Positions 5,729 to 10,662 of a stretch of 10,662 bases of DNA are shown here, piece by piece. Position 1 is the stretch's first letter. Each line of letters starts with the position of its first letter. The notes beneath the pieces are model-generated. The model was not told where the DNA came from. It ran no database searches and saw nothing but the letters and a program-made list of their open reading frames with translations. A program made the position numbers and the translations under genes. This stretch comes from Neisseria lactamica (GTDB lineage Bacteria > Pseudomonadota > Gammaproteobacteria > Burkholderiales > Neisseriaceae): assembly GCA_001067655.1 (NCBI GenBank), contig JUNU01000364.1:1-10662 (forward strand), given 5' to 3'.

Positions 5729-7525
5729 TTAACGCGCCAGCGGTTCGGTGCGTTTGATCAGCCATGCTTTTGCCGCGCCTTCGGTCAGCGGCTCGAGGCG
5801 GCGGCGGACTTCGGCGTGGTAGCGGTTGACCCAGTCGATTTCGCCGTCGGTCATCATGGCGGTGTCCATCAGGCGGGTGTCGATGGGGCAGAGGGTCAGG
5901 GTTTCGAAGTACAAGAAGCTGCCGAACTCGGTTTCCTGCGGGTTGGCAACAGCTTGGTTGGCGGCGAGGTTCTCAATGCGGATGCCCCATTTGCCGGGAC
6001 GGTAGAGTCCGGGTTCGATGGAGGTAACCATGCCTTTTTTCATGGCGTGCTGCGGGCCGGGAACGGCGGCGCAGGCGATGACTTGCGGACCTTCGTGGAC
6101 GTTGAGGAAATAGCCTACACCGTGTCCGGTGCCGTGTCCGTAGTCGCATTGCGCCTGCCACAGGGGTTTGCGGCAGATGGCGTCTATCATCGGCGAGAGG
6201 ATGTTTTCGGGGAACACGGCTTCGGCAAGCGCGATATGGGCTTTGAGAACGAGGGTGTTGTCGCGTTTTTGTTCGGCGGTCGGTGTGCCGACGGGGATGA
6301 CACGGGTGATGTCGGTCGTGCCGCCTTTGTATTGCGCGCCGGAGTCGATGAGCAGCAGACCGTTGCCGCTGATGGTGCTGTGGCTTTTAGGTGTCGCGCT
6401 GTAATGCGGCAGGGCGGCGTTGGCGTTGAAGCCTGCGATGGTGTCGAAACTCAATGAGATGAAGCCCGGGCGTACGCTGCGGTGGCGGTAGAGCATGGTG
6501 TCCACGTCGATTTCGGTCAGGCTGCCGCCGTTGTCGATGATGTCTTCAAACTCGGCGAAGAAGCCGCACAACGCCGCGCCGTCGTGTTCCATCGCTTCGC
6601 GGATGTGGGCGATGTCGGCTTCGGATTTGACGGATTTGAAGAAGGTGGACGGGTTGATGCTCTCGATAAGGCGCACGCTTTCGGGCAGGCGCACGAGCGT
6701 GCTGACGGCGGTTTTGTTCGGTTCGATGAGCAGCGCGCCGCCGATTTGCGCAAGTTTGTCGGCAACTTGGGCATAAGGTTCGACCGTGATGCCGGCGGTT
6801 TGCAGCGCGGCGGCGGCTTCGGCGTTCAGACGACCTTGGTTGGTAAACAGGACGGCGTTGTCTTTGCCGATAAGCAGGAAGGACACGAAAACGGGGTTGA
6901 AAGGCACGTCGCTGCCGCGCAGGTTGGTCAGCCAAGCGATGTCGTCAAGCGAGGAAACCAAGTGGTAATCCGCGCCTTTTTCTGCCATGACGGCGCGCAC
7001 GCGGGCGAGTTTCTCGGCGGCGGACTCGGAGACGTAGGCGGGGTCGTGGATGAACACGGTTTCGGCGGGGATAGCGGGACGGCTTGTCCACACTTGATCA
7101 AGCAGGTCGTCGGGGTGTTCGATGCGGATGTTTTTGGCGGCTAGGGATTGCGCCAAAGTGCGTTTGCCGGTGAGCGAGACCATATCGGAAGGGATGCCGA
7201 CGGCAGCGTTTTCGGGCAGGTTTGCCGCGAGCCATTCGTTGTACGGCGGAACTTGCCCGCTTTTTTGCAGCTCGATGCCGCTGCCCGCAAGCTGTTTGGT
7301 CGCCTGCTCCCAATAGCGGCTGTCCACCCACACGCCCGCTTCATCGGCGGTTACGACGAAAGTGCCGACCGAGCCGGTAAAGCCCGACAATTCGCGGCGC
7401 GCCTGCCAGTGTGCAGGCAGGTATTCGGAAAGATGGGGGTCGGCGGAGGGGATGACGAGTGCGTCCAAGCCTTGCGCCTTCATGGCTTCGCGCAATGCGG
7501 ACAGGTAATTCGATACGGTATTCAT
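5729..7525 (-). CDS. pepP: Xaa-Pro aminopeptidase (aminopeptidase P, M24B family, long form)
   Basis: This 598-residue cytoplasmic metallopeptidase removes an N-terminal residue that precedes proline. Two creatinase-like N-terminal domains (about 5-140 and 155-305) precede the pita-bread M24 catalytic domain (about 310-530) and a C-terminal extension typical of the three-domain form; E. coli PepP is shorter (441). The dinuclear metal ligands are all visible: Asp394 (LLIDSGAQY), Asp405 (TTDITR), His468 (GHGTGHGVG), Glu504 (TSIEPG) and Glu518 (RIEN). The catalytic histidines are probably His374 (LPHYS) and His477 (NVHEGP). I place the start at 7525 because MNTVSNYLSALR is a normal family N-terminus and GGAGA (plus-strand 7535-7539) lies 9 nt upstream. 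The frame stays open to 7573, but that extension would translate a DUS. It sits between oppA and oppB on the same strand, which suggests a role in digesting imported peptides. The symbol follows the family, not proven orthology. Confidence 0.93.
   Translation of the reverse strand: MNTVSNYLSALREAMKAQGLDALVIPSADPHLSEYLPAHWQARRELSGFTGSVGTFVVTADEAGVWVDSRYWEQATKQLAGSGIELQKSGQVPPYNEWLAANLPENAAVGIPSDMVSLTGKRTLAQSLAAKNIRIEHPDDLLDQVWTSRPAIPAETVFIHDPAYVSESAAEKLARVRAVMAEKGADYHLVSSLDDIAWLTNLRGSDVPFNPVFVSFLLIGKDNAVLFTNQGRLNAEAAAALQTAGITVEPYAQVADKLAQIGGALLIEPNKTAVSTLVRLPESVRLIESINPSTFFKSVKSEADIAHIREAMEHDGAALCGFFAEFEDIIDNGGSLTEIDVDTMLYRHRSVRPGFISLSFDTIAGFNANAALPHYSATPKSHSTISGNGLLLIDSGAQYKGGTTDITRVIPVGTPTAEQKRDNTLVLKAHIALAEAVFPENILSPMIDAICRKPLWQAQCDYGHGTGHGVGYFLNVHEGPQVIACAAVPGPQHAMKKGMVTSIEPGLYRPGKWGIRIENLAANQAVANPQETEFGSFLYFETLTLCPIDTRLMDTAMMTDGEIDWVNRYHAEVRRRLEPLTEGAAKAWLIKRTEPLAR
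6825..6836 (-). other. intragenic DUS within pepP
   Basis: An exact AGGTCGTCTGAA on the minus strand lies inside pepP and is read as Gly-Arg-Leu-Asn (residues 231-234) in the second creatinase-like domain. It is a single copy, not an inverted pair, so it can act only as an uptake signal and not as a terminator. Confidence 0.8.
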
Positions 7526-7554
7526 GAACGGGATTCTCCAATAGGGTTTCGCGG

Positions 7555-7600
7555 TTTCAGACGACCTCTTCAATTTAGTGTACGGGGAAGTCGTCTGAAA
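7555..7600. repeat. DUS inverted repeat between oppA and pepP
   Basis: TTTCAGACGAC (7555-7565) and GTCGTCTGAAA (7590-7600) form an 11-bp stem around a 24-nt loop. The left arm is an exact minus-strand DUS (7556-7567) and the right arm has one mismatch (7588-7599). Neither strand has a T-run after the stem. In the 95-bp gap between the oppA stop and the pepP start this may reduce read-through from oppA, which would make OppA more abundant than downstream products, or it may only be an uptake signal. Confidence 0.6.
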
Positions 7601-7620
7601 AACGTGTCTATGTTATCAAA

Positions 7621-9246
7621 TCACTTCTTGGGTGCAAACGACCAATTCTTAACAGTATAGTTTTTCAGCGGGTCGCGGTCGGAGTAGCCTTGGATGTCGG
7701 GTTTCACCAGATTGATGCTGACTTGGTGATACAGCGGGATAAAGGCGTCGTCGCGTTGCAGCATCGCCTCGGCGCTGACGTAGCGGCGGGCGCGTTCTTC
7801 GGCGGAAATGCCCGCTTCGAGCGTGCTGTTCATCAGCTTGTCAAACTCGGGATTCTTGTAATGGAAGGCGTTGTTCGGATTGTTGGATTTGAAAATATTG
7901 AGCATGCCCGCAGGGTCGTTGTAGTCGGAACACCAGCCCGCGAACGCCATGCTGAAATTGCCCTGCATGCGCTTGTCCAAGAAGGTTTTCCATTCTTCGT
8001 TCATCAACGTGGGGCGAACGAACGGCACGGTCGCCTTCCAAATGGATTGCAGCGCGGTGATTTGTTTTTTGGCGGCCTCGCTGGTGGTATAGACGATTTG
8101 GAACTCGAACGGTTTCTCTTCGCTATAACCCGCTTCGCGCAAGAGTTTTTCTGCTTCGGCAATACGCGCTTCGCGTTTCAGCGGCTTCCACGCAGGCGCA
8201 GACTCGCCGCCGCCCTGCATATTCGGCGGGGTAAGCTGGAACGCTTCCTTGTCGCCGCGTGCGGCAACCTTGGTAATGATGGCGCGGTCGGTCAGCAGGT
8301 TGAGCGCGCGGCGGACTTTGGGATTTTTAAATTCGGCGGATTCCAAGTTCGGCTCTAAAAACCAAGAACACAGCAAAGTCGCGCGCCGAACCTGACCGGG
8401 AAATTCTTTCTCGGCAATCTTAATCTGGTCGGAAGGGATGCCGTAGGTAACGTCCACTTCGTCGGCGCGGTAGCGGTCGTATTCTTTGCCGCTGGCGAGG
8501 AACACCGCCCGCGGGATGGATACTTTTTTGCTGTCGTAATAAGCGGGGTTTTTATCCATGGTGATGTGGCTGTTGACGTGCCATTCTTTGAGGATGTATG
8601 CGCCGCTGGAGACATAATTGCCCGGCTGCGTCCATTTTTCACCGAATTTCTCGACCGTGGCGCGGTGGACGGGATAGGTGAATTGCTGAATCAGCATGTC
8701 GGGGAAATACGGCACAGGCGCGGTGAGCGTGAATTGCAGCGTTTTCTCGTCCAAAGCCTTGACGCCCAAAGTATCCGGCTTCGCCTTGCCTTGCAGGATT
8801 TCCGCCGCCCCCTGTATTTTCGCATCTTCCAAATAGCTGCTGCTAGGCGCGGCGACTTCGGGATCGGCGAGGCGGCGGAAGCTGTAAACGAAATCTTCGG
8901 CGGTAATCGGGTCGCCGTTGCTCCACTTCGCATCGCGCAGGTGGAACGTCCAAACGCGCCCTTCGTCCGACGGCTCCCATTTCAACGCCAAAGCGGGAAT
9001 GGTTTTGCCTTCGGCATCCGTACTGACCAAGCCGTCCATCATCTGACGGATAATCGCGCCTGCCGCCATATCCGAGCTTTTCTGCGGGTCAAGCGTACTC
9101 GGTTCGACCGCGTTGCTGATGACGATTTTATTGTATTCGCTGCGTTTGAATTCGGGCGCGGGCTTGACTTCGCGATGACACGCCGACAGCGCAAGCACTA
9201 TGGCAAGCGATAAAGCCGATATGGAATAAGGTTTGTTCGGCAGCAC
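7621..9246 (-). CDS. oppA: oligopeptide-binding lipoprotein OppA
   Basis: This 541-residue solute-binding protein (SBP family 5) binds oligopeptides in the periplasm and passes them to OppB/OppC. The lipoprotein signal ends in Leu-Ser-Ala-Cys with the lipidated Cys at 23, so it is membrane-tethered, unlike the soluble enteric OppA (543 residues). Family motifs include EPSTLDPQ (48-55), a WTFHLRDAKWSNGDP region (99-113) leading into TAEDFVYSFRRL (115-126), and the OppA-like AGWCSDYNDP further on. The start is GTG at 9246: GAGGAG (plus-strand 9254-9259) lies 7 nt upstream and the signal peptide begins at once, with no better ATG. It is the first gene of the leftward peptide-uptake group, 95 bp upstream of pepP and divergent from the porin. 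Confidence 0.95.
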   Translation of the reverse strand: MLPNKPYSISALSLAIVLALSACHREVKPAPEFKRSEYNKIVISNAVEPSTLDPQKSSDMAAGAIIRQMMDGLVSTDAEGKTIPALALKWEPSDEGRVWTFHLRDAKWSNGDPITAEDFVYSFRRLADPEVAAPSSSYLEDAKIQGAAEILQGKAKPDTLGVKALDEKTLQFTLTAPVPYFPDMLIQQFTYPVHRATVEKFGEKWTQPGNYVSSGAYILKEWHVNSHITMDKNPAYYDSKKVSIPRAVFLASGKEYDRYRADEVDVTYGIPSDQIKIAEKEFPGQVRRATLLCSWFLEPNLESAEFKNPKVRRALNLLTDRAIITKVAARGDKEAFQLTPPNMQGGGESAPAWKPLKREARIAEAEKLLREAGYSEEKPFEFQIVYTTSEAAKKQITALQSIWKATVPFVRPTLMNEEWKTFLDKRMQGNFSMAFAGWCSDYNDPAGMLNIFKSNNPNNAFHYKNPEFDKLMNSTLEAGISAEERARRYVSAEAMLQRDDAFIPLYHQVSINLVKPDIQGYSDRDPLKNYTVKNWSFAPKK

Positions 9247-9560
9247 GTTTTTTCTCCTCTTCTCGCTATCTCTCCCTCCATCCTGCGTTTTGCAAAAAAT
9301 AAAAAACTACATATGACTACATGGTAGGGGAATATTCTGATTTTTGGCGGATAAAAAGATTTATTCTCTATGGATATTTGAAAAAATCCGCCTGTTTTGG
9401 GAAACGGTTTGCAAGATAACACAAAAAAACGCCGTAAAAAACATTTTTTGAAATAAAAGTTACAAGTGATTACAAAAATATTGATTTTTTTGCACGCCTC
9501 AAATAGTATAAAACCCTGTTTAAACGCAGCCTCAGAAAAATCAAGCAAAAGGAGAAGAAA
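9247..9560. promoter_or_regulatory. AT-rich divergent promoter region between oppA and porin
   Basis: These 314 bp separate two divergently transcribed genes and are strikingly AT-rich, with several A and T tracts (such as 9422-9427, 9445-9451 and 9484-9491) that could bend DNA or bind NAP proteins or RNA polymerase alpha subunits. The direct repeat CTACAT occurs at about 9307 and 9317 in CTACATATGACTACATGG. I see no Fur or FNR site. A convincing oppA promoter was not found on the minus strand, although TATTCC-like hexamers occur. Confidence 0.55.
9481..9512 (+). promoter_or_regulatory. probable porin promoter
   Basis: TTGATT (9481-9486) and TAGTAT (9504-9509) are spaced by 17 bp. TATAAA (9507-9512) is a stronger -10 match but gives a 20-bp spacer to the same -35. 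Either predicts a 5' leader of roughly 40-45 nt before the ribosome site AGGAGA (9550-9555) and the ATG at 9561. AT-rich DNA upstream could act as an UP element. Confidence 0.5.
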
Positions 9561-10544
9561 ATGAAGAAGTTATTAATGATTGCGGTTGCCGTCCCGCTTG
9601 CCGCCCCCGCATTGGCATCCGATAACGAAGCCAAAATCGGCGGACGGATATTTACTTCTATCGAACACGAACGCAACGGCAAAGGGCAATCCGCTACCGA
9701 TATATCCGACAACAACAGCCGCATCTGGATTATGGGCAGTGAAAAACTCGACAAAGACCTCAAGCTCATCTACGGCGTCAATTCATTCGTCGCCTTCGAC
9801 TACAACGGCTGGAGTACGGACGACTCCTACATCGGTCTGCGCGGCGATTTCGGTACCGTCCGCGCCGGCTGGCTCAGTACCCCCATGCACTACCTGACCG
9901 GCGAACAAGACGCGTTCAACGGCAACAACCACACCCAAACCATGGGGCGCATGACCCGTTTCGGCGGCCGTGAAATCGCCCTGAACTACGAATCCAAAAC
10001 CTTTGACAACGGCTTCAACTATCGAGTCCAAATCGCGCCCGGTGCCAACAAATACAAAGACAGGAAGCGCAACGGCGACTGGATGGCGGGCTTAGGCTTG
10101 CACTACAAACACCCGACCAACGGCTTCAACGCTCACTACGCCCTCGAATACGCCCGCAACGGCTCGCCTGACGATACGAAAGACAGACAGGTTCATTCCA
10201 TGAAAGTCGGCTACGACAAAGACAATCTCTACCTCGCCGCTGGCATGATGTACGCCCGCAACGTCGCCGACAAATTCCACTGGGAAGACGAAACCAAAAC
10301 CAATACCAACACCCGCGACTTCCAAGTTACCGCCGGCTACACCATGGGCAACATCACCCCCAAACTCGGCGTCGCCTACGGCCGCTCCGATACCGGCAAG
10401 AACTACAAACAGCTCGCGTTCAACACCGAATACAAATTCTCCAAACGCACAACCCTCTCGTTCAACTCAGGCGTCGTCAAAGAAAGCAAAGACCCCAAAA
10501 CCGGCTGGGCAGCAGGCGTGTCATTGGAACACAGTCTGCAATAA
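9561..10544 (+). CDS. Gram-negative outer-membrane porin
   Basis: This 327-residue precursor has a clear signal peptide (KK, hydrophobic run, ALA cleavage motif near residue 19 or 20). The mature part of about 307 residues shows general porin features: SRIWIMGSEKL (53-63, the SRxGxxGxExL-like segment), FGTVRAGW (97-104, the FGxVxxGR-like segment leading into the pore loop), and alternating aromatic strands throughout. This fits a trimeric 16-stranded general porin admitting small hydrophilic solutes. The ATG has AGGAGA upstream. Oddly the C-terminus reads GVSLEHSLQ, where outer-membrane barrels normally end in Phe as part of the BAM recognition signal. Here Leu takes the Phe place and an extra Gln follows. 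It is divergent from oppA and terminated by a strong DUS hairpin. It is not clearly PorA or PorB, so no symbol is given. Confidence 0.9.
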   Translation: MKKLLMIAVAVPLAAPALASDNEAKIGGRIFTSIEHERNGKGQSATDISDNNSRIWIMGSEKLDKDLKLIYGVNSFVAFDYNGWSTDDSYIGLRGDFGTVRAGWLSTPMHYLTGEQDAFNGNNHTQTMGRMTRFGGREIALNYESKTFDNGFNYRVQIAPGANKYKDRKRNGDWMAGLGLHYKHPTNGFNAHYALEYARNGSPDDTKDRQVHSMKVGYDKDNLYLAAGMMYARNVADKFHWEDETKTNTNTRDFQVTAGYTMGNITPKLGVAYGRSDTGKNYKQLAFNTEYKFSKRTTLSFNSGVVKESKDPKTGWAAGVSLEHSLQ

Positions 10545-10561
10545 CACGGGATTTGAAGCAT

Positions 10562-10607
10562 AAAAGGTCGTCTGAAAACCTAAATATTGGTTTTCAGACG
10601 ACCTTTT
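10562..10607 (+). terminator. porin terminator formed by a perfect DUS inverted repeat
   Basis: AAAAGGTCGTCTGAAAACC (10562-10580) and its exact complement (10589-10607) form a 19-bp perfect stem with an 8-nt AT loop, ending in TTTT. Both arms carry exact DUS (10565-10576, 10593-10604). It begins 17 bp after the porin stop, the classic Neisseria arrangement in which the uptake signal doubles as an intrinsic terminator. Confidence 0.9.
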
Positions 10608-10612
10608 GTATT

Positions 10613-10662
10613 TATAGTGGATTAACTTTAAACCAGTACGGCGTTGCCTCGCCTTAGCTCAA
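10613..10662 (+). repeat. Correia-type repeat (CREE/NEMIS), long form, truncated by window edge
   Basis: It starts with TATAGTGGATTAACTTTAAA and runs through the conserved GTACGGCG block to GCCTTAGCTCAA, where the window ends. The AGCTCAA continuation is expected of the long class that retains the internal segment. The first 43 bases (10613-10655) are an exact inverted match to positions 53-11 at the other end of the window. It begins 5 bp after the porin terminator. Confidence 0.85.

Noticed and set aside
5474..6457. Plus-strand 327-codon frame
   Set aside because: It covers DUS repeats and then the antisense of pepP, including the metal-binding region; low-complexity shadow.
7526..7573. 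Upstream extension of pepP to 7573
   Set aside because: It would translate a DUS and the ribosome-site region; the ATG at 7525 has GGAGA at the right distance and a normal family N-terminus.
9198..9548. Minus-strand 116-codon frame over the oppA-porin spacer
   Set aside because: The product is AT-derived and Phe/Lys/Ile-rich, it overlaps the oppA signal region in another frame, and it would erase the promoter region.

Overview
The window looks like chromosomal DNA of a commensal Neisseria. Twelve exact copies of the 12-mer AGGTCGTCTGAA (either strand) plus several near copies are present. This is the DNA-uptake-sequence (DUS) variant described for the N. mucosa / N. sicca / N. macacae group, not the GCCGTCTGAA core of meningococcus and gonococcus. 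Both window ends are cut inside Correia-type (CREE/NEMIS) repeats, another Neisseria hallmark. Species assignment is an inference from these repeats.

Layout. (1) 1-53: end of a short-form Correia element. (2) 54-1683: an AT-rich accessory stretch with two small minus-strand genes for exported proteins of unknown function: a Cys-rich, N-terminally anchored protein (95-721) and a lipoprotein (913-1407). (3) 1684-9246: a GC-rich peptide-uptake locus read on the minus strand. In transcription order it is oppA (lipoprotein binding protein), pepP-like Xaa-Pro aminopeptidase, oppB and oppC (permeases), and a fused two-NBD ATPase of the YejF type. (4) 9247-9560: an AT-rich divergent promoter region. 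(5) 9561-10544: a plus-strand outer-membrane porin, followed by a perfect DUS-hairpin terminator. (6) 10613-10662: start of a second, longer-form Correia element in inverted orientation to the first.

How the genes fit together: the porin could admit small solutes across the outer membrane (its link to peptides is only positional). OppA would capture oligopeptides in the periplasm, OppB/OppC form the inner-membrane channel, and the fused ATPase powers import. The aminopeptidase would trim imported peptides with proline at position 2 in the cytoplasm. The aminopeptidase gene separates oppA from oppBC, and the ATPase is a fused protein lacking the Cys-rich tail of OppD/OppF, so the transporter looks assembled from parts of two subfamilies.

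No CRISPR array, transposase, toxin-antitoxin pair, rRNA or tRNA was recognised. The most unusual structure is in the spacers. DUS inverted repeats sit in most gene junctions, and a roughly 90-bp composite module (DUS hairpin plus a CGTGGGC-AAA-GCCCACG mini-hairpin) occurs three times, together with visibly eroded DUS hairpins. I see no strong evidence for a wholly new biological system.
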